64,000 nucleotides of DNA from SG8-41 sp963699525 (GCA_963699525.1 CAVOUI010000004.1:62001-126000), one strand, 5' to 3'; shown: positions 36,656 through 46,415, counted from the stretch's first letter. Notes: generated by a model not told the origin, from the letters alone. Program-made: numbers and translations.

Positions 36656-37304
36656 ATGAGCGCGCGTGAAAACATTCTGGCGCGCATCCGCGCGCGGCAG
36701 GGGAAGTCGCCCGGTCCCGCAGACGCCGAGCGCGAGGCCGTGCGCGCGCACATCCGGTCGCATACCGTAAGTGCGCGGCCGCGCATGGAGTGGGACCCGG
36801 TCGCCCGTTTCCAGGAACGGGCGCTGGGACTTGCGAGCACGGTGGACGAGGTGGATGCGGTTGCGGCCGTCCCGGCCGCCGTCGCGCGCTACCTGAAGGT
36901 CCATTCATTGCCCCTCGTGGCGGTGTGCTGGGCGGAGCTCGCCGCACTCGACTGGCGTGGCGCCGGAATCGAAATCGCGGTGAGGGAAGCGCGGGACTAC
37001 CGATCTCGTCGGCATCACGGGAGCGTTCTGCGCCATCGCCGAGACTGGCACGCTGATGACGCTGTCAGGGCGCGATACGCCGGCCACGGTCAGCCTGCTG
37101 CCCGAAACTCACATCGCCGTGGTGAGGAAGTCGCGCATCGTGCGCGGCATGGAAGAGGCGTGGCGGCTCATGCGGGACGAGCTCGGCGTGCCGCCGCGCG
37201 CGGTCAATTTCATCTCCGGTCCCTCGCGCACCGCCGACATCGAGCAGACGGTGACGCTCGGCGCGCATGGACCCTATCGCGTCCATATCGTCCTGGTCGG
37301 CTGA
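36656..37304 (+). pseudogene. lutC: LutC-type (LUD domain) protein, frameshifted
   Basis: Third subunit of the LutABC oxidase. It begins MSARENILARIRARQGKSPG and ends in the LUD-domain sequence TLSGRDTPATVSLLPETHIA, FISGPSRTADIEQTVTLGAH, GPYRVHIVLVG. One extra T near 36998 splits the frame between VREARD and the conserved segment DLVGITGAFCAIAETGTLMT. Corrected length is about 215 residues. It is the last gene of the cluster and is convergent with the GH15 gene, 11 bases apart. Confidence 0.87.
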
Positions 37305-37315
37305 AGGCCGCGCGC

Positions 37316-39106
37316 TCAGAACGCCTCGTTCCAGGGAATCGAGAGCTGCGTCGCGGAGTTGATGAGCCCCACCATGCTGTAGGTCTGCGGAAAGTTGCCC
37401 CATAGCTCGCGCGTCACCGGGTCGATGTGCTCGGCGAGCAGGCCGTGGCGGTTTCGGCAGGCGAGCAGGTTCTCGAACAGCGCTCGCGCCTCCTCCCGCC
37501 GCCCGAGCGCGGCGATCGCGTCGATGTACCAGTACGTGCACGCCAGAAACGCGTTTTGCGGCGTCCCGAAATCGTCGGCCCCGGCGTAGCGAAACACGAA
37601 GTCGCCGCGGCGCAGCTCGCCCCCGATCGCCGCCACGGTGGCCGCGAAGCGCGGGTCCTCCGCCTGCAGGAAGCCGAGCTCCACGAGCAGCAGCAGGCTC
37701 GCGTCGAGGTCGTTGCCGCCGAACGTCGAGACGAAGCTCCCGCGGGTTTCGCTCCAGGCGCGCTCGCATACTCCGCGATGGATGGCCTCGGCCTGCTGGC
37801 GCCAGTAACGGGCGCGCTCGGCGAGCCCGAGTCGCGCGGCGATCTTCCCCAGGCGGTCGCATGCCGCCCAGCACATGATGCTGGAGGACGTGTGCACCCG
37901 TGTCGCGCCGCGCAGCTCCCACAGCCCGGCATCGGGCTCGGCCCAGACGCGCGCGGCCTGCTCGCCGAGCGCCTCGAGCTGCGCGAACAGTCCCTCGTTA
38001 CCGGGCCGCAGCAGCCGGCTGTCGAAGAAGGCGTGGGTCGCCGCGAGAATCGCGGACCCGTAGACGTCGTTCTGCACCTGCCGATAGGCCTCGTTCCCGA
38101 TGCGGACCGGTCCCATGCGGCGGTAGCCCGGCAGCGTGGGAACGACGCGTTCCTCGATATCGCATCGGCCGTTCACCCGGTATACGGGCTGCAGCCGCCC
38201 GTCCTTGGCGCCGGCGGCAATGTTGATGATGTAGCTGAGGTAGCGCTCCATGGTCTTGGTCGCGTTCAGCCGGTTCAGCGCATTGACCGTGAAATAGGCA
38301 TCGCGCAGCCAGCAGAAACGGTAGTCCCAGTTGCGGCCGCTGTCGGCCGCCTCCGGGATCGAGGTGGTGAACGCGGCGAGGACCGCCCCGGTATCGTCCA
38401 CCGCCGCGAGCTTCAGCGCGATCGCCGCGCGGATGATCTCCTCCTGCCATTCGAACGGGATGCTGAGGTCGCGGACCCAGTCGCGCCAGTATCCTGTCGT
38501 CTCCTCGAGAAAGCGGCGCGCCACGTCGAGGACGGAACCCTGCAGCGTTTCGTCAGGCCCGAGCACGAAAGTGACGGTGTCCTGGAGCACGAACGGGATT
38601 TCCTCGAGCAGTGCGGTGATCGAGCAATTGGTCGTGGCGCGCAGCGCAAACTCGCCGCATTCGTAGCGCACGTGGTTGCTGCCGAACGTCGTGCGCGCCG
38701 GTGAGGCGCCGTGGCCGGCCGCCGGCCTGAGCCGCATCGTGACCCGCGGGCTGCCGGCGACGCGGCGCACCTGGCGCACCAGCGTCATCGGGCAGAACAT
38801 GCGCCCGAACTGCAGGAAGCGCGGCGCAAAATCCGTGATCTCGACCGCGCCGCCGCCCCGGTCGGTAAGGCGGGTCACCAGGATCGGCGTGTTGGCGAGG
38901 TAGTGCTGCTCGCTGCGCGCGGCATCGGAGAGCTCGACCGCGAAGAAGCCGAAGTCGCCATCCCCGCGCCGCTCCCGCAGCAGCGAGCAGAATACGGGGT
39001 CGCCGTCAGCCCGCGGCATGCAGCCCCATACGATCTCGCCTGCGCCGTCCACCAGCGCCGCGACGCCGCAGTTGCCGATCAGGCCGAGATCGAGGTTTGC
39101 CGTCAC
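37316..39106 (-). CDS. Glycoside hydrolase family 15 protein
   Basis: The 596-residue protein resembles bacterial glucoamylase/trehalase-like GH15 enzymes. Landmarks are LGLIGNCGVAALVDGAGEIV at the N-terminus, RNWDYRFCWLRDAYFTVNAL near residue 257 (the typical GH15 substrate loop), RIGNEAYRQVQNDVYGSAIL near 330, and the C-terminal HIDPVTRELWGNFPQTYSMV with a catalytic acid region. GTG 39106 forms a GTGA overlap with otsB. In this trehalose operon it may cleave trehalose or glucans; relatives include mycobacterial trehalases. No signal peptide is seen. Confidence 0.88.
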   Translation of the reverse strand: MTANLDLGLIGNCGVAALVDGAGEIVWGCMPRADGDPVFCSLLRERRGDGDFGFFAVELSDAARSEQHYLANTPILVTRLTDRGGGAVEITDFAPRFLQFGRMFCPMTLVRQVRRVAGSPRVTMRLRPAAGHGASPARTTFGSNHVRYECGEFALRATTNCSITALLEEIPFVLQDTVTFVLGPDETLQGSVLDVARRFLEETTGYWRDWVRDLSIPFEWQEEIIRAAIALKLAAVDDTGAVLAAFTTSIPEAADSGRNWDYRFCWLRDAYFTVNALNRLNATKTMERYLSYIINIAAGAKDGRLQPVYRVNGRCDIEERVVPTLPGYRRMGPVRIGNEAYRQVQNDVYGSAILAATHAFFDSRLLRPGNEGLFAQLEALGEQAARVWAEPDAGLWELRGATRVHTSSSIMCWAACDRLGKIAARLGLAERARYWRQQAEAIHRGVCERAWSETRGSFVSTFGGNDLDASLLLLVELGFLQAEDPRFAATVAAIGGELRRGDFVFRYAGADDFGTPQNAFLACTYWYIDAIAALGRREEARALFENLLACRNRHGLLAEHIDPVTRELWGNFPQTYSMVGLINSATQLSIPWNEAF

Positions 39107-39900
39107 CGTGATTCCAACCGCGTACCAGCGCAGGCGACGTACGCATCGAGCCACCGGCGCACGGCCGTCGCGTCGGCAAGCCTCCAGCGCGCAATCGAGG
39201 CGCCGGGACCCACCTTGACGGAGTGTCCGCCGAGCCGGTTGACGATCGCGAACCCGTGCTCGTCGGTCGCATCGTCGCCCACGAAGACCGGAAGGCGGCC
39301 CGCGAACGGCGCTTCGGCCATGAATTCCTCGATCGCCATGCCCTTATCGCGACCGCCGGGCTTCACCTCGAATACCAGTTTCCCGGCCTGCATCTCGAAC
39401 TCCGGGCCGAGCGCAGCCAAAGCGCTGCTGACCGCATCGCGCGCCGCACCCGCAAGCGCCGGCGCCAGCCGGAAATGCAGCGCCAGGCTGTGGCCCTTGT
39501 CCTCGAGCAGCAGCCCGGCATGACGTGACGCGAATGCGCCCAGCTCCAGCGCCGCGCGCCGGAGCGGCTCCTGTGGAAAGGCATGCCGGTGCAGGTTTCC
39601 GACCGCGTCGCGGCGCTCGATGCCGTGCTGTCCGGCGACCGCAAGGCGCAGCGGCGCGAACAGCGCGTCGAGCTCGCCGAGCCGGCGGCCGCTGATCAGC
39701 GCGAGCGCGCCTCCCGACGCTTCCGTGAGCTCCGCGAGCAGCTTGCCGAGCGCCGGGTCCGCGCGCACGGCGTCGGGCCGCTCGACGTGCTCGAACAGCG
39801 TGCCATCGATGTCGAGGAAGATGGCCCAGCCGGGACTGAACGCGGGCAGCATGGCATTCGTTCGCTCCGCGCCCGCGCCTTGCCGCTGCCGGTGCTGCAT
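39103..39900 (-). CDS. otsB: Trehalose-6-phosphate phosphatase
   Basis: HAD-superfamily enzyme that releases trehalose from trehalose-6-phosphate, 265 residues. It has motif I FLDIDGTLFEHVERPDAV near residue 28, motif II LALISGRRLGELDALF near 66, the Lys region VFEVKPGGRDKGMAIEEF near 175, and motif III VFVGDDATDEHGFAIVN near 207. ATG 39900 lies 3 bases after the otsA stop; ATG 39852 is an alternative that removes an unlikely polar leader. It is the middle gene of an otsA-otsB-GH15 operon. Confidence 0.92.
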   Translation of the reverse strand: MQHRQRQGAGAERTNAMLPAFSPGWAIFLDIDGTLFEHVERPDAVRADPALGKLLAELTEASGGALALISGRRLGELDALFAPLRLAVAGQHGIERRDAVGNLHRHAFPQEPLRRAALELGAFASRHAGLLLEDKGHSLALHFRLAPALAGAARDAVSSALAALGPEFEMQAGKLVFEVKPGGRDKGMAIEEFMAEAPFAGRLPVFVGDDATDEHGFAIVNRLGGHSVKVGPGASIARWRLADATAVRRWLDAYVACAGTRLESR

Positions 39901-39903
39901 GGG

Positions 39904-42149
39904 CTACCGGGGAACGGAGCGCAGGCGCGCAACGCGGGCCCGCGCGAGCACGCGGTGGCGGTGGCGCATGCGCGCGGCATCGATCAGCATCCGTCCCGCC
40001 CAGCGATAGACGTTGAACTCCTGCACGAGGTTGCGCATGCTGCGCATCCGGGCGCGCTGCTCATCGGGCGGCATCGTGAGCGCCAGGTTCAGCGCCACCG
40101 CGCACTGCTCGATGTCGTAGGGATTGACGATCAGCGCCTCGGTCAGCTCGCGCGCGGCTCCGGTGAACTGCGACAGGACCAGCACGCCGCGCTCGTCGTC
40201 GCGCGCGGCGACGAATTCCTTCGCGACCAGGTTCATGCCGTCGTGCAGGCTCGACACGTAGCACAGGTCGGCGGCGCGGTAGCAGCGCATAGACCTCGCG
40301 TCGCGTCGTGGTGCTCGATCAGGAGGATGATCGGCTCGTATCCCGCGCGGCCGAAGCGGTCGGTTGATCTGCGCCGCCAGCGCCTCGCACCTTGCTCGTC
40401 GAAGCTCTGGTACTCGTCGATCGAGGAGCGCGAGGGCGCGGCGATCTGCACGAAGGAGAACTTCCCGATCCAGCGCGGCTCGAGCTCGAGCAGGCGCTCG
40501 ACGGCCATGAAGCGCTCGAGGATGCCCTTGGTGTAGTCGAGGCGGTCGACGCCGACGCCGAGCAGCACGTCCGGCGGAACGCCGAGACGCGCTCGCGCAC
40601 CCGCGCTGCGGCATTCGTCCACGGCGGGCTGCGTCGCGAGCGCCGCGGGCGGCCACTCGATCGAGATCGGGTAGCGGCTGCACCTCGGTCGGCTCGCCGC
40701 CGTGCGAGATGGTGAAGGTCTCGCGGTCGACGCGCGCCTCGAGATAGCGGTCGACGGTGTCGAGAAAGTTGTTGCAGTGAAACTGCGTGTGGAAGCCGAG
40801 GATGCTCGAGCCCAGCATGCCCTTCGAGCACCTCCTCGCGCCACGGCAGGATGCCGAACGCCTCGGGATTCGGCCACGGGATGTGCCAGAAGGTGATGAT
40901 GGTGGCGCGCGGCAGCGCGCTCGCGCACCAGGCGCGGCAGCAGCGCGAAGTGATAGTCCTGCACCAGCACGATCGGGTCCTCGGTGCGCGCCTCGTCCAC
41001 GACCGCGTCGGCGAAGCGCCGGTTCACCGTGCGGTAGTGCTCCCAGTCCGGCGCGCGGAAGATCGGGCGCACGTGCGCGATGTGGCACAGCGGCCACAGG
41101 CCCTCGTTGGCGAAGCCGTAGTAGTAGCCCTGCTCCTCCTCCTTGGTGAGCCAGACGCGCCGGATGCGGTAGGCCGGGCGCTCCGGCGGCACCATGACGT
41201 GGTCGGCGGCGTCGACCGCCTCGCGGTCGGCGGATCCGCTGCCGTGGGCGATCCACGTCCCCGAGCACGCGCGCATGATCGGCTCGAGGGCGGTCACCAG
41301 CCCGCTCGCCGGGCGCTGGATCTCGATCACGTTCTGCTTGCGGACGTGGATGTACGGCTCGCGGTTGGACACGATCAACACCTCGTCGCCCCTCAGATCC
41401 TGGCGCAGGATGCGGCGCAATGCGTCCGGGCCCCAGACGACCTGGCTTTCGTCTCGGCTGCGCCGCTCGGACTCGAGGTCTCGCACCAGCGCCTGCAGGT
41501 CGTTGGCGATCGGCCGCAGCTCGGGTGCGCGCACTTGCTCCGGCGAGCGCAGCAGCGCTTCGCCGGAAATCAGCATCTTGATGCCGGCCACCCAGCCGCG
41601 CCAGCTGATCTCGGCGATCACCACCGTGATGACCGCCACGATGGCCGCGATCGTCGCGAACAGGTAGAAGACGTAGCGCTTCGTGTCCTCGCTGCGGCGC
41701 TGCACGAAGCTCATGTCGTGCACGATGACCAGGGAGCCGAGCGTCTCGCCTTCGAGCGCGACCGGATGGGCCGATACGTGGAGCGGCCCGTCGGGGCGCT
41801 GCAGCAGCTCGGCGTGCGCGGCCGCGTCGGCAGCCGGGCACTGGACGGCTGCGGGGAACCCGCGGGTGGCGTAGGCAAGTTTGCCGGCGTTGTCGCAGAA
41901 GCCGAGCGCGAAGATACGCTCGTCCTGAACGATGCGCTCGAACAAGTGCAGGACTTTCTGTTTCGCGCGCGGCTCGCGCACGAGGGCGGCAAGCGGCTCC
42001 TGCGTCGTGCTGGTGATCAGCTTGGCGCGGATCTCCAGATCGCGCACGAACCAGTTCAGGGTGAGCCGGTCGACGAGCGGAACAACCGCGTACGCGATGG
42101 CCGTCAGGGCCAGGGCGAGCGGAACGACGAATCGCAGCGAAATCCGCAT
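39904..42149 (-). pseudogene. otsA: Membrane-anchored trehalose-6-phosphate synthase with sensor-like N-terminus, multiply frameshifted
   Basis: Two transmembrane helices (about residues 5-25 and 178-200) flank a periplasmic domain of about 150 residues (FALGFCDNAGKLAYATRGFP), followed by a HAMP-like linker, then a glycosyltransferase 20 domain: VSNREPYIHVRKQ, VQDYHFALLP, ILGFHTQFHCNNFLDTV, GVDRLDYTKGILERFMAVE and SSLHDGMNLVAKEFVAARDD. The enzyme makes trehalose-6-phosphate from UDP-glucose and glucose-6-phosphate. About eight single-base insertions between 40270 and 40920 scatter the C-terminal half over three frames; corrected length is about 745 residues. Confidence 0.85.
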
Positions 42150-42320
42150 GCCGTGCTTCTCCTCGTGCGATGAAATGGCCCGCGCTCGAGGCGGGCTCTC
42201 TCTTGCTTCGCCTGAGCTTAAGGATACGCCTCTGCGCGCGTCAAGTCATAGCGGAAGGCGAAGAGGGCCGCACCTGTGTCGCTTTCGCCGCGCAAGACAT
42301 CGCCATTTTCCCAACGCACG

Positions 42321-42344
42321 GGAACTTTTCATGCTTCGGCTGTC
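42321..42344 (+). promoter_or_regulatory. ECF/sigmaE-type promoter candidate 1
   Basis: GGAACTT at 42321-42327 is followed after 14 bases by GTC (42342-42344). The same GGAACTTTT-N12-GTC arrangement recurs at 42486. It points toward the small ORF at 42386. The 236-base stretch between the otsA start (42149) and that ORF holds no other gene I can support. Confidence 0.45.
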
Positions 42345-42385
42345 GGATTTACAAGCGCGATTCACAGCCTGTCCCGGAGGCCTCG

Positions 42386-42475
42386 ATGAAATGGTGGACT
42401 CAGCTCATGAAGGTCAACGAGCCGATCGACTTCCTCGCTGCGCAATTCTCGTCCCATGACAACTCAATTGATTAG
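42386..42475 (+). CDS. Putative 29-residue small protein
   Basis: A short frame opening MKWWTQLMKVNEPIDFLAAQ and ending with TAG at 42473-42475. Support comes from a strong GGAGG at 42376-42380, 5 bases before the ATG, and from the ECF-type promoter candidate 59 bases upstream of the site. The composition is amphipathic with two adjacent Trp. No family is recognised and it may be chance. Confidence 0.35.
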   Translation: MKWWTQLMKVNEPIDFLAAQFSSHDNSID

Positions 42476-42485
42476 AGCCTGCGGC

Positions 42486-42509
42486 GGAACTTTTGAATCT
42501 GCCGCGGTC
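42486..42509 (+). promoter_or_regulatory. ECF/sigmaE-type promoter candidate 2, upstream of the CPA2 gene
   Basis: GGAACTT at 42486-42492, 14 bases, then GTC at 42507-42509, identical in layout to the site at 42321. The CPA2 antiporter starts at 42638. A third GGAACTT is on the minus strand at 42531-42537 and could serve otsA. Envelope-stress control of this divergent region is inferred. Confidence 0.45.
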
Positions 42510-42637
42510 ACATAAGGCAGCCAGAACAACAAGTTCCACGGGTTCCGCGCGCCTTGAGGAGGACGCGGAGAACCAGATCCATTCAGTTGTTGACCGGGGC
42601 GCCGCCTTCGCAGGCGTTGCCCGAGCGTGACCTCGAT

Positions 42638-43843
42638 ATGCCACAACTGAGCTTCCTGCCCGATTTTCCTCCGGCCGCCAGTCCTCTCGCGCTGTTCGGC
42701 CTGCTGCTGCTCGCGGGCGTGATCGGCGGCGAGATCGCACGCCGCGTGGCTCGCCTGCCGCGTATCGTCGGCTACGTCCTCGTCGGGCTCGCGCTCGGCG
42801 CGAGCGGCCTCGACTGGCTCGACGGCGCGTTGCTCCGGGAGGCCTGGATCTTCGTCGACATCGCGCTCGGCCTCATCCTGTTCGAGCTGGGGAGGCGGCT
42901 CGACTTCGCCTGGCTGCGGCGCGAGCCCTGGCTCGCGGCGACCGCCGTGCTCGAGAGCGCGCTCTCGTTCACCTTCGTGTTCCTTGCGCTGATGTATTTT
43001 GGGGTCGAGCCGCTCTACGCGGCGGTGGCGGCATCGATCGCGATCGCCACTTCGCCCGCCGTGGTGCTGGTGGCGGCGCAGGAGATCCGGGCCGAGGGCC
43101 AGGTCACCGAGCGGGCGCTCAATCTCACCGCGATGAATAGCGTGCTCGCGTTCGTCGTCTCGACGATGCTGCTCGCGTGGCTGCACCACGAGTATCGCGC
43201 CGGGTGGGCCACCGCCGTGCTGCACCCGGTCTACCTGCTGGCAGCTTCCGCGTTCCTCGGCTACGGCGCGAGCGTTGCGGCCGTGACGCTCGCGCGCTGG
43301 CTCGGCCGCACGGAGCGCGGGCATCTGGTGGTCTCGCTCGGCCTGATCGCAGTGACCGTCGCGGCCGCGCGCGCTTTCGAGCTCTCGGTCGTGCTGGCGC
43401 TGCTCGCGTTCGGCACGCTCTCGAAGAACCTCGACTGGCGCCACGATCTGCTGCCCGTGGACTTCGGCTGGATCGGGCAGATGTTCGTGGTGGTGCTCTT
43501 CGTGGTGAGCGGCGCGAGCCTGAACGCGGGCGAGCTCGCAGCCGGCGGAACGCTCGCGATCGTCTACGTGCTCGCGCGGTTCGCGGGGAAGTCGATCGGC
43601 GTAATGAGCCTCACCTACTTCTCCGGGGTGCGCCGCGGTGCGGCGGGGCTGCTGTGCCTCGCGCTGACGCCGATGTCCGGCACGGCGGTCGGGATGGTGC
43701 ACCGGACCGGGGAGCTCTACCCGGATTTCGGGGCCAAGCTCGCCGCGATCGTGCTCTCGGCCGTGCTGATCCTGGAGCTGATCGGCCCGATCGCGGTGCA
43801 GTTCGCCCTGCGGCGGGCCGGCGAGGCGGGGGAGGTCAAATGA
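42638..43843 (+). CDS. Cation:proton antiporter, CPA2 family
   Basis: The 401-residue integral membrane protein has about 12 hydrophobic segments. Landmarks are RLPRIVGYVLVGLALGASGL near residue 39, LGLILFELGRRLDF near 78, IAIATSPAVVLVAAQEIRAE near 136, and FVVLFVVSGASLNAGEL near 290. Such proteins exchange K+ or Na+ for H+. ATG 42638 is the family start; upstream in-frame sequence from 42554 is not protein-like. It lacks the RCK/TrkA domain of KefB/C. ybdK overlaps its stop by ATGA. Confidence 0.88.
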   Translation: MPQLSFLPDFPPAASPLALFGLLLLAGVIGGEIARRVARLPRIVGYVLVGLALGASGLDWLDGALLREAWIFVDIALGLILFELGRRLDFAWLRREPWLAATAVLESALSFTFVFLALMYFGVEPLYAAVAASIAIATSPAVVLVAAQEIRAEGQVTERALNLTAMNSVLAFVVSTMLLAWLHHEYRAGWATAVLHPVYLLAASAFLGYGASVAAVTLARWLGRTERGHLVVSLGLIAVTVAAARAFELSVVLALLAFGTLSKNLDWRHDLLPVDFGWIGQMFVVVLFVVSGASLNAGELAAGGTLAIVYVLARFAGKSIGVMSLTYFSGVRRGAAGLLCLALTPMSGTAVGMVHRTGELYPDFGAKLAAIVLSAVLILELIGPIAVQFALRRAGEAGEVK

Positions 43844-44979
43844 TGCCGGCGGAGAACGAATTCAAGCCCTCGGCCGGCTTCACGATGGGCGTCGAGCTCG
43901 AGCTGCAGATCCTCAATTCGCGCGACTACAACCTGGCGCGCGACGCCGCGGACCTGCTGGAGCTCCTCGGAAAGACCGGGCATCCCGGCGTGGTCAGGCC
44001 CGAGATCACGGAAAGCATGATCGAGGTCAACACCTCGATCCAGTCGACGCACTACTCGCTGGTGAGGGAGCTGCAGGCGATCCGGGACGCGGTCGCCCGC
44101 GCGGCCCAGAGGCTCAACCTGCGCGTCGCCGGCGGCGGCTCGCATCCGTTTCACCAATGGAACGACCGCCGCATCTACCCCACGGAACGCTTCAAGCACA
44201 TTCTCGATCTCTACGGCTACCTCGCCAAGCAGTTCACGATCTTCGGCCAGCACGTGCACCTCGGCTGCCCGGGCGGGGACGAGGCGGTGTACCTCGCGCA
44301 TCTGCTCGCGCGCTACACGCCGCATTTCATCGCGCTCTCGGCGTCCTCGCCGTTCCAGCAGGGCGAGGACACGTCGTACCAGTCCTCGCGGTTGAACACC
44401 GTGAGCGCGTTTCCGCTGTCCGGTCAGATGCCGTTCGTGCAGTCCTGGGCCGAGTTCGTCGAATATTTCGGCAAGATGCGCGGCTACGGCATCGTCGAGA
44501 GCATGAAGGACTTTTACTGGGACATCCGGCCCCGGGCCGAGTACGGCACCGTGGAGATCCGGGTGTTCGATACACCGCTTTCGGTGGAGCGCGCCGCTGC
44601 GCTCGCCGCTTACGCGCAGGCGCTCGCCCGCCATCTGCTGAACGACCGGCCGCGCCTGCCGTCGCGGGAGGTCTACCTGCTCTACAACTACAACCGCTTC
44701 CAGGCCTGCCGCTACGGGCTCGGGGGCAAGCTGATCGACGCCGATACCGGCCGGCAGGTGCCTCTCAAGGACGACGTGCTCGAGACGATCGCCCGCGTCG
44801 AGCCGCATGCCGCGGTGCTCGGCGGCGGCCTGGCCCTGAAGGAACTGGAAGTCGCGGCCCGCAACGGCGCGGGGGACGCGGAATGGCTGCGGCGCGCCTA
44901 CAAGGAGCGGGGAACGCTCACCGAGGTCGCGCGCCTGCAAAGCGATCTCTGGATGGGCCTCACGCGCCCCGCGCGGTGA
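43840..44979 (+). CDS. ybdK: YbdK-type carboxylate-amine ligase
   Basis: The 379-residue product belongs to the GCS2 family of weak glutamate-cysteine ligases. Visible marks are TMGVELELQILNSRDYNL near residue 15, RPEITESMIEVNTS near 52, GGGSHPFHQWNDRRIYPTER near 98, and the active-site QHVHLGCPG near 138. GGAGG at 43831-43835 and the ATGA overlap with the antiporter stop support ATG 43840 (ATG 43843 is also in frame). Its true substrates are uncertain; coupling to a cation antiporter suggests a stress or thiol role. Confidence 0.9.
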   Translation: MMPAENEFKPSAGFTMGVELELQILNSRDYNLARDAADLLELLGKTGHPGVVRPEITESMIEVNTSIQSTHYSLVRELQAIRDAVARAAQRLNLRVAGGGSHPFHQWNDRRIYPTERFKHILDLYGYLAKQFTIFGQHVHLGCPGGDEAVYLAHLLARYTPHFIALSASSPFQQGEDTSYQSSRLNTVSAFPLSGQMPFVQSWAEFVEYFGKMRGYGIVESMKDFYWDIRPRAEYGTVEIRVFDTPLSVERAAALAAYAQALARHLLNDRPRLPSREVYLLYNYNRFQACRYGLGGKLIDADTGRQVPLKDDVLETIARVEPHAAVLGGGLALKELEVAARNGAGDAEWLRRAYKERGTLTEVARLQSDLWMGLTRPAR

Positions 44980-44999
44980 TAAGCGATCATAATAGTCGC

Positions 45000-46415
45000 A
45001 TGGGGCCCTCACTTACGGGCGGGCGCAAGGCGCGGAGCGCGCTGGGCATGGTAGCCGCAGCAGTGCTGGCGGGCGTCCTGTACGCGGCCGATACCGGCAC
45101 GCAGCAGCCGGTCGTGCTGCTCAAGCTGGAGGGCGCCGTCAGCCCCGCGACCGCCGACTACGTGGTGCGGGGCTTGCGCAAGGCCGCCGATCGCGGCGCT
45201 TCTCTGGTCGTGCTGCAAATGGACACGCCGGGCGGGCTCGACACCTCGATGCGCTGGATCATCAAGGAGATCCTGGCCTCGCCCGTACCGGTCGCGTCCT
45301 TCGTTGCGCCCAGCGGCGCGCGCGCGGCGAGCGCCGGCACCTTCATCCTCTACGCGAGCCATGTCGCGGCGATGGCGCCCGCGACCAACCTCGGAGCCGC
45401 GACACCGGTACCGGTCGGCGTTGCTCCGGAGGGCGATTCCGGAAAGAAGCGGAAACCCCAGACCAAGGCCGGGAAGAAGTCGAGCAACGAGACGGACGAC
45501 GACGAGCCGGAATCCAAAGGCGCCATGACGCGCAAGCAGGTGAACGATGCCGCGGCCTATATCCGCAGCCTCGCGCAATTGAGGGGGCGCAATGCCGACT
45601 GGGGCGAGCAGGCGGTGCGCCACGCAGTGAGTCTGCCGGCGGAGGAGGCGAGGAAGCGCAAGGTGGTCGATATCATCGCGGTCGACGTCAGCGACCTCCT
45701 CAAGCAGGTGCACGGGAGGAAGCTCACGGTGCAGGGGGTGGAGCGCGCGCTCGCGACGCAGGGCGCTACGGTCGCCGCACTCGAGCCGGACTGGCGCAGC
45801 CGGCTGCTCACCGTGATTACGGATCCGAGCATCGCGCTGATCCTGATGATGATCGGGATCTACGGCCTCATCTTCGAGTTCTCCAATCCGGGCTTCGTGC
45901 TGCCCGGTGTCGCGGGCGGTATCTGCCTTCTCCTTGCCCTCTATGCTTTCCAGCTGCTGCCGGTGAACTATGCCGGGCTCGCGCTGATCCTGCTCGGGCT
46001 GGCGTTCATCGTCGCGGAGGCATTCCTGCCGAGCTTCGGCTCGCTCGGCATCGGCGGCGTGGTAGCCCTGACGTTCGGCTCCGTGATCCTGTTCGATCCC
46101 GATATCGCCGCCGGCTATACGCTGCCGCTGTCCTTCGTCGTGATGCTCTCGGTGACGAGCGCGGCGGTCGTGTTCCTCACCGTGTGGTTTGCGGTCAAGG
46201 CGCGCCGCCGGCCGGTGGTGAGCGGGCACCAGGAAATCATCGGGGCAAGCGGCACGGCGCTGGCGGATTTCGAGCACGAGGGCTGGGCGCAGGTGCGCGG
46301 CGAAACCTGGCGCGTGGTGAGCGATACGCCGGTCACCAGTGGCCAGAAGTTGCGGGTGACCGGCGATCGATGGGCTTACGTTGCGGGTCGAGCCCGAGGG
46401 CGGCAGTTAGGTTAA
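45000..46415 (+). CDS. NfeD-family membrane-bound serine protease
   Basis: The 471-residue protein has a signal/anchor, a ClpP-like protease domain with MDTPGGLDTSMRWI near residue 76 and the nucleophile motif GARAASAGTFIL near 104, then MTRKQVNDAAAYIRSLAQ near 176 carrying the expected catalytic Lys, four or more transmembrane helices, and a C-terminal OB-like NfeD domain. A Lys/Asp/Glu-rich stretch of about 35 residues (near 139-175) lies between the nucleophile and the Lys and is low in complexity. In this family the partner is a slipin, present next door. CATAAT near the start may be a -10. Confidence 0.9.
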   Translation: MGPSLTGGRKARSALGMVAAAVLAGVLYAADTGTQQPVVLLKLEGAVSPATADYVVRGLRKAADRGASLVVLQMDTPGGLDTSMRWIIKEILASPVPVASFVAPSGARAASAGTFILYASHVAAMAPATNLGAATPVPVGVAPEGDSGKKRKPQTKAGKKSSNETDDDEPESKGAMTRKQVNDAAAYIRSLAQLRGRNADWGEQAVRHAVSLPAEEARKRKVVDIIAVDVSDLLKQVHGRKLTVQGVERALATQGATVAALEPDWRSRLLTVITDPSIALILMMIGIYGLIFEFSNPGFVLPGVAGGICLLLALYAFQLLPVNYAGLALILLGLAFIVAEAFLPSFGSLGIGGVVALTFGSVILFDPDIAAGYTLPLSFVVMLSVTSAAVVFLTVWFAVKARRRPVVSGHQEIIGASGTALADFEHEGWAQVRGETWRVVSDTPVTSGQKLRVTGDRWAYVAGRARGRQLG

